DNA from: Russula earlei | Taxonomy: Eukaryota; Basidiomycota; Agaricomycetes; Russulales; Russulaceae | Reading direction: 5' to 3' | Length of the DNA stretch: 64,000 nucleotides | NCBI GenBank assembly: GCA_025769875.1 | Contig: JAGFNK010000135.1 | Location: forward strand, 1-64,000 | Shown here: positions 11,640 to 22,664 of the stretch, in pieces | Layout of the letters: each line of letters starts with the position of its first letter | Numbering within the stretch: the first letter of the stretch is position 1 | The notes under the pieces: generated by a model | Seen by the model: only the letters and a program-made list of their open reading frames with translations | The model's database searches: none | What the model was told of the DNA's origin: nothing | Position numbers and translations under genes: made by a program

Positions 11640-13677
11640 TTCAGAAAGATACAATCAATGCATTTTGAATGCAATATCAACTGTCAAGATCTGACGCACA
11701 CATAATGCAAACAATGCAGTCCATAGTTCAGGTGTTCCAGCATCTTCAAGACCCCAAACCACTTGGTAACACCAAGCTGATTGACATGTACAAAACCAAG
11801 ATCAATAGCAAGTACACACTTACTGACCTGGGGTCCATCCATTGGCTCCTAGGCATCAAGGTGTCACATGATCAATGTGCACAAACCATCTCCTTATCAC
11901 AAACAACATACATCAACAATATCCTCTTGCATATTTCACTTTAAGACATGAAGCCATCCAACATGCCCATGGTCCCAGGAGTGATCTACTCCAGGGATGA
12001 CTGTCTGTGCAGCCCAGCCAAACTCACCCAGATGAGAAAAACACCATACAGAGGCAATCAGTAGCCTCATGTACACCTCCATCACAACCTGACCAGACAT
12101 CACATTCGCCATAGCAAATTTATTGCAATACCTTGAAAATCTGGGCCACATCCACTGGGAAGCAGTAAAATGCATATTCCAGTATTTGGCTGGCACCAGG
12201 AGATATGAGTTGACTTATGGCAGTGAACATCATGATCTACTAGGGTACACCAACGCAGATGGCATGAATCAAGAACATAAACATGCCATTTCCAGGCACA
12301 TCTTCCTCATCAATGGAGGGTCAGTATCCTGGAGTTCATGAAAAGAAGAACTTGTTACACTATCCACTGCTGAGGCCAAATACATTGCCAGGATGCACAT
12401 GTCAAACAAAGCCATCTGGCTCTGAAGACTTGTAAATGTCAAGACTCACTGTTGAACTATCCAGTTCAAGAGCGAGGGGTAAGCTCAAAGATGAGTCGGT
12501 AGACATCCAAGACTGTGTGGGCAAGGAGAAGAGTCCAGAGTAGTAACAAATACCAGAGAGGTACTGTTACTGTGAGAGTAGAGCAGTCACGCAGAGAAGA
12601 GGCCAGGATAGTCACAAGGGGACGGTCCTTAAAGGAGTATCCCGGGGTTGGAGAGTGCCATAAACAAATGGACAGTCTGAGGACTGTCCGCTACTTTATT
12701 GAGCCCTTATATACTACAAGAGAACTGCTAAATAGGGAACAAGTCATAACCTTGTTATCAAGCACAATAGAGGGATGAGTAAGAAGTTGGAGTACGCTTA
12801 CTGAGCATGCTCAGTCATGCTCAGTAAGCTGCTGAGTAAGAAGGCTTCTCTTGATGAGTAAGAGCCTTTACTGTCCACATGTTTACTGCTTTAGTACATG
12901 TGTGAAGCACCTGATCCACTTGCTGTTAGTTAGTTTAGGGCCGATCATTTAAGGACTTGTAGTTTGGTTCAGGGAATAGAGCTGCCTATAAGGCCCCTTA
13001 TATAGTTCTATTAGAGTCCTTAGAGTTGACCCTAATACTTCTACTAAGGTCCTTAGTATTGCTGTATAGTTCATTCTATAGTTATTAGAGTTAGTCTAAT
13101 AACACATTGTAGGGTCTTTAGTATTGTGTCAGTGCCTATTATTGAGCACTTATGGTCATCCTAAAGGGTCCTTAGGGAGGCTATAATACTGTCCTTTATT
13201 TCTAAAAGGGTTGCCATTAAGTGGGGCTTGCTGTATGTCAATTGTGCCAAGAATCGCTTGCGTGACAATGCACGTGCAATATTGTGGATGCCTCTACTCA
13301 CCCCTTTTGTCCATGTGAACAGGGTGACACCATAGAGGCTGGGTTTCCTCTCATAAGGAAGGGTCCTTCAAGGGCCCTCTCCAGGAAATGGTTCATGACA
13401 GTAAACAAGTTGTTCTCCCTACATATTAGCCCAACCACAGTATATTGTGACAATCAGTCTGCACTCAAGTTAGCAACAAACAATAACTATCATGCTCAGA
13501 TGAAGCATATCAACATCTGATACCACTTCATCCAACATGTTGTGGCAAACAACAAACTAAAACTAGTCTATTGTCTGACCAATGACATGATGGCAGATAT
13601 CCTGACCAAAGCTCTTCCCAGGTGGAAGATGCTTTTCCATACATCCTCTCTAGGATTGCATGAGCTTGAGAGGGGAG
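11640..13677 (+). pseudogene. Ty1/copia RT-RNase H remnant, split by a solo LTR
   Basis: Plus-strand frames from 11.67 kb show the copia RT C-terminal region: LGSIHWLLGIKV, ISLSQTTYINNIL and, in another frame, AGTRRYELTYG. The RNase H part follows (GGSVSWSS, STAEAKYIA). The solo LTR at 12437-13400 cuts this frame. It resumes at 13401 with VNKLFSLHISPTTVYCDNQSALKLA, then MKHINI and DILTKALPRWK. A purine run GAGAGGGGAGTGG near 13.67 kb may be the polypurine tract. There are multiple stops and frame changes and the N-terminal half (gag, protease, integrase) is missing. Confidence 0.85.
12437..13400. mobile_element. Solo LTR 3, perfect 5-bp target duplication GTAAA
   Basis: This 964-bp member of the same family starts TGTCAAGACTCACTG and ends GGTTCATGACA. 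GTAAA occurs at 12432-12436 and 13401-13405. It is inserted in copia RNase H, and the codons on both sides read through the duplication (LVN and VNK). By eye it differs more from the other two copies than they do from each other. Confidence 0.93.
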
Positions 13678-14095
13678 TGGTGAATTTTGCTCCACCAAAG
13701 GCAAAGACACGTGAAGCGCCTTTGTGGTGTTATGCACTACACCTCGGGACCCAAAAGGGCCTGGAATAAAATTTTTGGAACTCTCCCCCTTTGTGGGGGA
13801 AAGTTGCTCCAAACAACTCTTTACCTCAATCTCACACCCATCTCATCAGTTTCTGATCATGCATGCTAAAAGTTAAAAAACTAAAAAGAAGTTTTATTTA
13901 AATGTCTCAGATATGGGCCCAAGCAAAATGTCTTAAGGACACTGTGGAGCTCACAGAGAGTGCAAGCTTGTTGCTGCAGCTAAAGACCACAAAGGCAATA
14001 TTGGCTTACTTGACTCAAGAAATTTTTTACTACATAGCAAAATTTTACAACTAGTACTTACAAGTATCATAGGTGCAAAGGTGTATTTAAAAGGC
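13678..14095. other. Unassigned stretch after the copia remnant
   Basis: AT-rich sequence without recognisable coding potential. It follows the presumed polypurine tract and may be the 3' LTR of the copia element (a GTATTTAAAAGG box lies near 14.08 kb), but I see no partner LTR to prove it. Confidence 0.3.
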
Positions 14096-15090
14096 TCAAA
14101 AAGTGAGCCAATAAAAAAGAAAAAGAGATGATTCTGTATTCCCAAATCCCCCTTGCATGCCACTAGTCCCACTCCTGGCTCCTGCATATTGATTGTCTTG
14201 CCCTTGGACCTTCACCTCAACTTCATAATCTTCACCAGAGGGCAGCACAAGAACTGGTGAGGAGATGACTGAGGCAGGGGAGGCTACATGAGATGGAGCT
14301 GCAGCAGGCAGGGTGTGTACAGCCACAATGGAGATGGCTGGGGCAGGCATAGAGATGGGCGTTGAGACAGTGGTTGCAGGACTGACAATGACTGGGGTGG
14401 CAGTGGGCATTGTGGGCAGTGCAGGAACTGGGCCAGAGATGGGAGATGTAGAGGCAGCAGTGGACAAGGCTGAAATGACAATGGAAGGGAGAGGGATGGT
14501 GGATGAGGCAGAGGAGGCTGGGGTGTGTACAGATGCAGGAATGGATGCAACTGGGAGTGAGATGGCCACAGTTGGCAAGATGGGATCGATAACAGCAGGT
14601 GGGGTGAAGGTGAAGGCAACTGGAGGAGGGGAGACATTCAAGGGTGAGGGGAGGATAGGCAAGGCTGGAAGTGCAGGAACCGCAGGGATGATGGAAGTGC
14701 AGGAACTGCAGGGATGATGGAAGTGGGCAACATGAAGGCAATGCCAAGTGACAATGGACATGCAGGGATGGCAGAGAGGAAAGCGAGAGCTGGTGTGGAT
14801 GTGGGGTCACTGAATTTTCCAAGTAACTCTTTCCTTGCTTCCAAGTCTGAGGATTTTGTTGCAACTACATCTGATCCAGGTCTCTTGAAACTATCACGAA
14901 TGGCCTGCAAAAGATCCAATTGCATGGAAAGACAACCAGATTTTTCCATAGCAGAGAAGATGCTGCCTCCATCCAAAGTCATATCCAAGCAATCATGGAC
15001 CTCATCGAGGATTTTCTCACAAGTTTTCCATTCCTGGTCATACATATTCAACAGTTCTGATATCTTGTGAGTATAGGCTGAAGCTGTCAT
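14096..15090 (-). pseudogene. Decayed copy of the NACHT-divergent gene, with S/A/P/V-rich region
   Basis: The upstream part on the minus strand (about 14.81-15.09 kb) encodes ISELLNMYDQEWKTCEKILDE and LDLLQAIRDSFKRPG and matches the gene at 36199-36783 residue by residue with scattered changes. Beyond about 14810 the similarity stops. The frames instead become a long stretch of Ser, Ala, Pro, Val, Ile and Thr (14.23-14.8 kb), low in complexity and free of recognisable domains. The same type of low-complexity coding occurs at 30.7-32.2 kb. The function of the conserved part is unknown. Confidence 0.5.
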
Positions 15091-15119
15091 GAGTGTTCAA
15101 ATTGAAGGCACTGTGCATT

Positions 15120-17550
15120 ATTCTCAGACATTCCAGATATGTCTTGTTCATCTGAATCACCCAGGAAATGTGGCATGAGATTAGTCATGTTCACAAAGGG
15201 ACAGTATGTTTATCTTACACCAATCAAAGATCTTCAGTAGCTAACAGGTCACACAGCAAGCATTACATGATATCCAAGGTGAGAGAATGTGTTGCAGCAC
15301 CCTGAAATTTATTGATTTATTTATTTTAGTTCACGATGAACTATCCCACTTTCATCAAGCTCAGAAGGCACATTATGATTGTTCTGATGAGGGAAAGAGA
15401 CATGTGTGTTTGGAACACACATGCAAGAGTCTGTGGGAAACCATTTATCAATGGGTCAATGACTCAACAGAGGCTATACAAGAACAATGCACTGTCCCTC
15501 CTTCAGATGATCCAATGCTTCCTATTCATGTCAGTCCAAACAGGCACCACATCTTCTGGTTATCTGGTGGTGCCAGTACCAGGAAGTCCACAATCGCACA
15601 GAATGCTGCAGAGCACTGTGCCAAGAACAGTTGGCTTGCCACAAGTTTCTTCTTCTCAAGTGATGATGCTGAGCAAAACCATCCAAAGCTTGTATTCAGC
15701 TCAATTGCTCACCAGCTGGGCACAACATTCCACCAACCACTCATGTGTTTTATGCAAGACATGGTCACAGCTAATCCAGATATTTGGTTCTCTGATCCAT
15801 CAAACCAATTGCAAAAGCTTGTCATCAACCCAATCCAAAAGTCCATCATAGTGGGTCAAGCATTTCCATCACCTGCCATCATTGTGTTAGATGTGCTCAA
15901 TGAGTGCAAAGACAACAATGCAACCTCATTCATTGTCTCTGTTCTCTCAGCCCACAATGACAACCTTCCGTTCTCCCTTTTCCTCACAAGTTGACCCGAG
16001 CCCAGACTGCACCTGCCATCCCTCCCTCCTCTTCTCCAATCACATACATGTCCATTCTTCCACCATGAGATTTCAAGATCATCTCTCAACCATGACATCA
16101 AAATGTCTTTAATACATGAGCTTACTCAAGTTGGATCTTGCAACAAGGACCTCCAGGAACAGGATTGGTTCACTAATGATGACGTCCACACACTTGTCCA
16201 ACTGTCAGATGGACTGTTCATCTTTTCCGCCACCACAATCCAATTTATCAAAGACCCTGATGTCTTAAACCCATGGGGACAGCTCTGTGACCTAGTCTCT
16301 GCCAAACAAATCCCTGGAGAGTCAACTCCTCATCACCACCTAGACCAGCTGTACCTCATGGTCTTGCATAACACATTTCCCCCATCATCCCATACAGACA
16401 CAGTGCTCCACTTGCAAAGAGTTCTCAGTTGCATTGTTGTACTTTGTGACCCTATCTCTGCACATGCCATATCAGCTTTGCTCAGCAACAATGCAAGCAA
16501 AGATGTTCCTGTTGCAAGCATCTTGCAGCACCTTCGTACAATCATCATCATTCCTTCAGACCCCAGGGCAGTCCAAGTGATGCATGCATCCTTCCCTGAT
16601 TTTATCGTTGATCAAGAACACTGTCCAGAGCCCAAATTTCTGATCGATACTTCACTGCATCATGGTTATCTTGCGATTGATTGCCTGGAGCAACTAAACA
16701 GGCTTCAATGAGATATATGCCAGATTGGAGACTATTCAAAGTTGAACAGCGAGATTGGACATATCTCAAAAAGAATTGCAAAAAGCATTCCACCAGCAAT
16801 GTAATATGCCTGCCATCATTGGGCCAGTCATCTGGCAAATTCACCACTGTCAGATGAGCTGCTTGATGTCTTGGGAAGATTCTGCTTTGATCACAGTTTG
16901 TACTGGGTTGAGGCTATGAGTCTGATGGACTCGCTAGATGTTGCCCTTCATGCACTAAGAGTCACTCAGAAAGGATTATCAGTGAGTTGTTTTAATGAGG
17001 CTTGAATTGGGTGGAGACCATTCATCATGGATTACAGATGTTTGCCAACTGTTGAACCAACATGGTTGAGATGCTGTATGATCTTGAACAGTTTACACTT
17101 GAGTTCTTTGATCTCATTAGCATTGCTGCCTTGTATGTCTACTACTCGGCCCTTCCATTCACCCCAATGTGCTTGAAAATCCAGGTACACTTCTGCAGAG
17201 ACTTGGAGGAATCTGTTATGGTGCTGAATGGAATAGAACAGTCAAGGAGTCCATGCTTGTGAACAATGATGTGTCACAAAGTGGAGTGAGTACTGCCACC
17301 TTTTCACCAGACAGCACCCAGATTGTCTCTGGGTCAGGGGATGGCACAGTCCAGATGTGGGACACAAGTACTGGCACCACTGTCAAGACCCTTGAGGGCC
17401 ACCAAGTTTGGGTCAGAGCTGTTGCATTTTCACCAGACAGCACCCAGATTGTCTCTGGGTCAGATGATGGCACAGTCTGGATATGGGACACAAGTACTGG
17501 TGCCACCATCAAGTTATCAGGGAATCCTACATTTCTGAAATATCAGTAAA
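15120..17550 (+). pseudogene. NACHT-WD40 gene, copy 1, CpG-decayed and truncated
   Basis: This is a paralogue of the gene at 36.8-40.7 kb, alignable by eye along its whole length. The NACHT frame (15287-15994) runs through IFWLSGGASTRKSTIAQ, where the intact copy has GGAGTGKST, so two P-loop glycines are lost. Walker B is LDVLNECKD instead of LDALDECKD. TGA at 15992-15994 and at 16709-16711 replace CGA codons of the other copy, and a TAA near 16.80 kb replaces CAA. The middle frame (16103-16711) is otherwise open. Only about two WD40 units remain (QIVSGSGDGTVQMWDTSTG, QIVSGSDDGTVWIWDTSTG) before unrelated AT-rich sequence at about 17515. No functional STAND protein can be made. Confidence 0.88.
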
Positions 17551-17645
17551 ATATGAGTATTCTCCATATTCCAAGATACTGTAGATATTCTGATCCCACA
17601 TTTCTGAAATATCATTAAAATATGAGTATTCTCCATATTGCTACA
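17527..17645 (+). repeat. AT-rich direct repeat at the truncation point of copy 1
   Basis: A segment of about 43 bp (ACATTTCTGAAATATCA, then ATATGAGTATTCTCCATATT) occurs twice, at about 17528-17570 and 17599-17641, with CCAAGATACTGTA following each copy a few bases later. It starts directly where WD40 homology ends, so it marks the sequence that truncated the gene. Confidence 0.7.
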
Positions 17646-17829
17646 TATTCCAAGATACTGTATACCTAGGTATTCTGATATAGAAGTTGAAGGTATTCTT
17701 TAAGTAATTTGGAGGCAATCCAAAGGTAATTGTAGCTGCTTCCAGCACTGATCAAGAAATCTGATATTAATGAACAGTCAAATAGCTATGCCTATCAAGG
17801 AAAGGGTTAACAAAAAAATATGTGTTTGT

Positions 17830-18640
17830 GTTTAAAACAGTCGCACTTGTCCAGAATGACAGTGCCACACTTGTGGGAATGAATTCCCACAAGGTGAACA
17901 CTTTGACAAATATGGGTTTCAACCGCGGTGTCTTCACATCGAACGCATGTTCATTTTTCGTTTTGCCGTCCTTCCTCTCCTTCCTTGTCACCACCAAATG
18001 ATTAAGGCGACGAACAGTAGATCCGTTGAGTGATAATGAGAGAGGTAACTGTTAGTCGGACAGTTGCGAGAGGAATAGAATCGATTGTCAAGTAGTTAGC
18101 CAGGAGATTCGACTTGACCTCCTAGTGAGGTCATCGTACACCTGATATACTCAGACAGCAAACAGAAACCTAGTCGTACATTTGAGGAGTCACGACATCG
18201 AGAACTTGAGGGAACGTGAGAGAAAGGACGAGAAACTTGAGAGAAGCTTCGACACGTGAGAGGAAAAGACAAGTGGCTGCTACACGCATCGAGATGATTC
18301 GAAAATTTACCACATCCGGCCTTTGCCCTTATTATTCTTCTCGCTGTATCATTCCTCTCCTCTTCGTCTCCTTCCTTTCTTGTCCTTCCCATTCCCACTC
18401 TTCCTTCCCCATGATCCCAGTTCAAGACTCCCAAGCTGCCAGTCTCCTCAAAATTTCACTGGCTATTTCACAGGTGATTCAAAATTTCCCACAAGCTATG
18501 GTGTGTTCATTTTCACACCCTCTCACTCATCCTCTCTCCCTCTCCTTCCCACACCCTTCTTCCAAGCAGGCCCCCGAAAGCTCTTCTTCTACCTGCTTCC
18601 CCCAAATCCCCTTTCCTCCTGTGTCACTGTAGTGACATGT
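17830..18640. other. Non-coding, CpG-containing stretch
   Basis: No gene is recognised. CpG becomes common again from about 17.88 kb after 17.8 kb of CpG-poor sequence. A pyrimidine-rich segment occupies 18.33-18.63 kb. Confidence 0.4.
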
Positions 18641-19130
18641 GGCGACTCCAGGCCAAGACCACAAGAATACCCAATGCCCATGAAATTGATTCTGTGTCCA
18701 CAAACCCAGTGCGCTTTTTTTATTTCTTTCATTTGACACACTTTGTTCATGGCAACAGCACGGCCAGGACCATGGTGATGACGCAGCCGTCAAGACCCAT
18801 GGGGTCAATGCCAGACCATGACCAAAATGGCCATGAGAACGGTTCTGTGGAACCATGAACCCGGTGCGCTTTTTTATTTTTTATTTTTCACTTGCTCTTT
18901 TTGACCTCTTCTCACAGCAACAGCACAGCTGGGACCACGGTGATGATGCAGCCATCAACACTCACGATGGTGGGTTTTGTTTGGCACCACATCCGTGTGA
19001 GCCTCCTTTTTCCTGGCTTTTCCAAGATGTGTTTTCCACCGGTGCGTGTTAGGTTTTGTTTTCACGCGCTCTCTCTCATCCTCTCCTTCCCACTACACAG
19101 TTCCTTGTTGGGCTTCAAGGCGATGTGCTT
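18640..19130 (+). repeat. Imperfect tandem duplication, units of about 150-170 bp
   Basis: Two neighbouring units share CCCAGTGCGCTTTTTTTATTT versus CCCGGTGCGCTTTTTTATTT, followed at similar distance by GCAACAGCAC, GGACCA(T/C)GGTGATGA and GCAGCC(A/G)TCAA. A more diverged partial unit with GGTGCGTGTTAGG follows near 19.04 kb. No coding function is seen. Confidence 0.6.
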
Positions 19131-20584
19131 ATGGCCGTGACGGCAGCGCTCTCCCACCCACTGGCACCCATTCCCCTGCAGTGGCGACCATGATGACTTG
19201 GCCGTGGATATAACGATCTCGCAATGGCCACCACCACGTGCGTTTTTTGTTTTCATTTCTATATGGTTTTTGATTGTTTCTTTTCCTCTCCAGCTCCTAT
19301 ACATGCCAGTTCCCAAGCGCACAGCATTCCTCTCACTTCCCCTCTGCTCCAGTTGACCCATGCCAAAAGGGGCTGTGAGCGACAGGTCAACGCAGCCCAT
19401 GTATGTGGCCATTCGCATGTCAAAAAGGGCCATCTCCTCTCCTCCCTCTCTCCCCTCTCCTTTCCAGCCCCAAAATCTTTTCCCTTCCCCTTACTGAAGT
19501 TCAGTTGCTAAGCGGTGAAAAATTTGTTTTCGTGGCTGCGTTGCACCACAAATCATCCCCTCCTGTCCTGTCCTGTCCTCTGCCCTAGCCCCGGTGTCCT
19601 ACGGTCTCTACTACTGCGATATTGTAGGGGCAATTTGCCAACAATGTTGATATTTATCAATATAATATACATACGCATATGACGACACTTCAAATTCAGA
19701 TAATTACCAATAATCAAGGTATTCTCCTATATACCAGTATACTGTACTAATACGACCAACTCTTCATAGCTTGTGACATGTGACAGATTTTGATGACTGA
19801 CTGACTCTTCAAAGTTGGGAAAACCGTGTGACAAATCTCACATCTCTTCAAAGCCTGATTGGGCCGAGAGGCAAAATGTGACATAACGTCAGGACGGCGG
19901 TCTGACACACAACTTGAGTGCGAGTCGGGATTTGAACATTATTTAAATCCTTGTTGAAAAAATTGTTGTGTGCTTTGAGGACCGTGCAGCTACAACCATG
20001 ACTGCATTGAACAGCTTTATCCCAATAGATGTCCATCAAGCCCTCCTCCCAGATCCCAGTTGTGAGGCATCAAAAACACTTCATGAGCTTGTTACAGTTC
20101 TAAGGTGTGTGAGCCCACTGGCCAGGAAACTCACATGACTTGTACCATCTCCCTCCCACACCACGCGCTCACCCTCCCTTCGCCCTTCATTTCCTCTTCC
20201 TTTCCTTCTCTCACGCACTTGCCTCTCGATGACATCCCTGCCGCGGTCCTCGCCCCATGTCAGCAGACTATGACAATGGCTCAAGTCGATCGCCGTCGAC
20301 ATCACTCACCTCAGCTCCAGCCCACTCGTCCCTCAAGCATTGTCCTAGCCCGCCACATGTCCACGCATGGACACAAATGACACACGTACGTTATCATCAA
20401 CACGCTACATGAGGGTTCGCTGCCCATAGTGTCTCGCCCCTGACATCATTGCCTCACGCTCGCAGATTTGCAGTAGGAAGATCAGGATTCTGGAGTAGCA
20501 CTTTTGTATTTAAGTAGCTACCATCCTGTACAGTAGCTTAGGGAATCAAATCAAGAGCTTCTGCATCTGCGTTAACCCTCTCAT

Positions 20585-21238
20585 GTGCCAAAGATCACCT
20601 CAACTCCCTCAAAATCTCCCGCTTCTCTTTCAAGAAAACACACACACACACACTCTCTCTCTCTCGCTTGCACATTGCGTTCTGGGCATGATCCCTGCTT
20701 GCTCTCAAGCTCCTCCCTGTCCGTACCCGCCCTTGGATCAAGCCCCACGAACTCCCCGTGCCCCAACCTGGCACACTATACAGTGGACCCAACGTTTTGG
20801 GTAGAGATCACACGGCCACGTTCCCGAGGTGGTGTGCCTCACCATGCACCCCCTACACTTACTTCCCTCGAACAAATGGAGGACCTTGAAGAGAGTGCTA
20901 TTGATATTCATGGTGATGACAGCAAAGTTCCCATGACAGACATCGTTTCCGCGCATACACAACTTGAATGCTCCAACTCTATGGATTGCGATGATGATGA
21001 CAAGCTGTACATACCGGGAGAAGAAGGCAGCCTTGTTTTAACTGCAGATGCAGAGTGTGCTTCAGTAAAGTCTGTTCGAGGTGAGGTAGTTGATACAACT
21101 CAGGCTAGTCAAGCTGTAGAAGGACACAGTAAGCATAAGAAGTGTGCAAACATCCTCTATTCCTCCAAATTTTGGGTTGCAAATGATGGGAGCGACACAG
21201 ACAACAAATTTAGGCACTTTTTTATAATAAATAAATGA
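20585..21238 (+). CDS. Hypothetical 217-residue reading frame inside the inverted-repeat element
   Basis: An open frame with a Ser/Pro/Thr-rich N-terminus, part of it encoded by a CA/CT microsatellite (HTHTHSLSL), and an acidic middle (CDDDDKLYIPGEEG). No domain is recognised. The N-terminal third overlaps a repeat also found near 27.5 kb, which argues against a conserved protein. It may be a chance frame or a residue of a mobile-element gene. Confidence 0.25.
   Translation: MPKITSTPSKSPASLSRKHTHTHSLSLACTLRSGHDPCLLSSSSLSVPALGSSPTNSPCPNLAHYTVDPTFWVEITRPRSRGGVPHHAPPTLTSLEQMEDLEESAIDIHGDDSKVPMTDIVSAHTQLECSNSMDCDDDDKLYIPGEEGSLVLTADAECASVKSVRGEVVDTTQASQAVEGHSKHKKCANILYSSKFWVANDGSDTDNKFRHFFIINK
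20636..20665 (+). repeat. CA/CT compound microsatellite
   Basis: A run of alternating CA dinucleotides passes directly into a run of CT dinucleotides. Confidence 0.9.
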
Positions 21239-21394
21239 ATATTCCCATTTAGGAAATTTTTTAACAATTTTTGTCACAGTCTTCATAACTGGTTGTGACC
21301 TGTGACCTGAGCCGTATCTCTTCTCTTCAGAGGGGGCTTGTGACACGTGACTGAAGAGTTGGTCGTATTAGTACAGTATACTGACATTTAGAGA

Positions 21395-22330
21395 TATTTA
21401 GAGATATTTCACAGATGTAGTTTTCCCTGATGCACCTGTCGGACACCTTTCTAGATTGGATCTTGGAAAGATTGTAAAATAATGATGATGATGGGCTTGG
21501 ACCCCATGGATGAGAGCCTGAGAGGAGGGACGGTGGTCGCAATTACGTTGAGTGATTCTGTCGTTCGAGGCGGGCCCGTGGAAAGGCATTTGCATCCTTT
21601 GCGGTGGTGCGATTTGTAACAATATCACTCATGAGTTTTGTAGCGAGCCGAGCTGGCGCACGCTTGAGTTTGTGCGACCGGACTGAGGACAGAGAGACCA
21701 AAGAAGAAGAGAGATAAAGCAAGGCAGTTCAGACTTGGGATCACACAGGGGTGGAGGGGACAGCTAGGCAGTCGAACTCTGAGGACCTGAGCCAGTCGCC
21801 AAGGCCATATATAAACGAGAGAATGGCCTAGGTTGGGATCGGAACGATGAAAGGAAGACGACGAAATAATGGAGGGTACGAAGGCGAACCCGAAATGATG
21901 CAGGACGGGAGGCGTTGAGGCGGGGAGGGTAAGCGGGTGGCGGCGATGTTGTGAAAGGGCTAGTCGAGACCGGGGGATGTGGCGAACAGCATAGTCGAGG
22001 TGTTGTGAGGAGAGGTTGGAGGGTGTTGATCCGAGCCCAGGATTGATCTCTCGCATCCCTCTCGCTCCTTTCCTACCTGTTCCCATCCACTCTACCCTTC
22101 GTCATCGCCCAGCCTCGACCCTTTCCTAAAGACCCCCGCCACGTCCCTCACACTCATCTCAACGTCATCACTGCCGTACGCGAGGGCTCGCAGCCCTTAG
22201 CGTGCCTCGCCAATGCCTCCCTCGCCACGTCGCTCTGTCCTCAAGATCGGTTGTAGGGTTTATGATTGATTAGGTAGTATGCTGTGATGTGGTTGCGAGC
22301 TCGATTCCTCTTTGTCTTGTCTTCGTGTTT
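21395..22330 (+). repeat. R1 dispersed repeat, copy C (partial)
   Basis: This segment matches 41095-41830 and, inverted, 60540-62040. Shared landmarks in order are ATCTTGGAAAGATTG, a run of GATGATGATG, GAGGCGGGCCCGTGGAAAGG, TTTTGTAGCGAGCCGAG, ATGAAAGGAAGACGACG or a close variant, GGCGGGGAGGGTAAGCGGG and CGCGAGGGCTCGCAGCCC. This copy retains a stretch with TATATAAACGAGAG that is shared with the 61.7-kb copy but deleted at 41.3 kb. It lacks the WD40 tail that precedes the other copies. Stops interrupt all long frames. Confidence 0.8.
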
Positions 22331-22664
22331 CAGTCTACTCTCGAATATTTTTTATGCCCTCTCCTTACTTTTCCTCTTGTATTTTATTCTCCTTAGCTAC
22401 TTCTCTTGAGTGCAAGTAGTTCCCAGCAGCCTTCTCCCAGCCTGCCTCAAGTTCATTTGTTTGCTCACTGTCCTCTACTCTCCTCTCTGCCCTCATCCAG
22501 TCTCACGAACTCTTGCATATCGATCCGGCGCGCTACTTTCTTTTCACTGCTGTCGACTCCTTTTCATCATCTTCTCGCCCCTCGTCGACCGCCTTTCGAC
22601 GTCTCCTGTCCTCGCCGTCATCATGCTGCTGTGCATGGACTGTATGACGCACTCACCTCTGTCA

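Larger units (their letters stand above)
19735..21383. mobile_element. 1.65-kb element with 32-bp perfect terminal inverted repeats
   Basis: The first 32 bases (19735-19766, beginning CAGTATACTG and ending CAACTCTTCA) are found as an exact reverse complement at 21352-21383. Inside the ends lie subterminal GTGACATGTGAC and CTTCAAAG-like words, repeated in both orientations. No transposase is recognised inside, so the element would be non-autonomous. CAG..CTG ends are seen in hAT and KDZ superfamilies, but the 8-bp flanks (CTATATAC and ACATTTAG) do not match as a target duplication, so the class is not settled. It encloses one copy of a second dispersed repeat (about 20102-20800). Confidence 0.72.

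Noticed and set aside
2728..12778. Conserved small frame inside the three solo LTRs (MDSLRTVRYFIE.. in each)
   Set aside because: Conservation follows from the copies being the same LTR; the frame has no domain and spans the TATA-like region.
14313..14717. Plus-strand Gly/Met/Thr-rich frame opposite the S/A/P/V-rich stretch
   Set aside because: Complement of low-complexity DNA, no domain, overlaps other frames.
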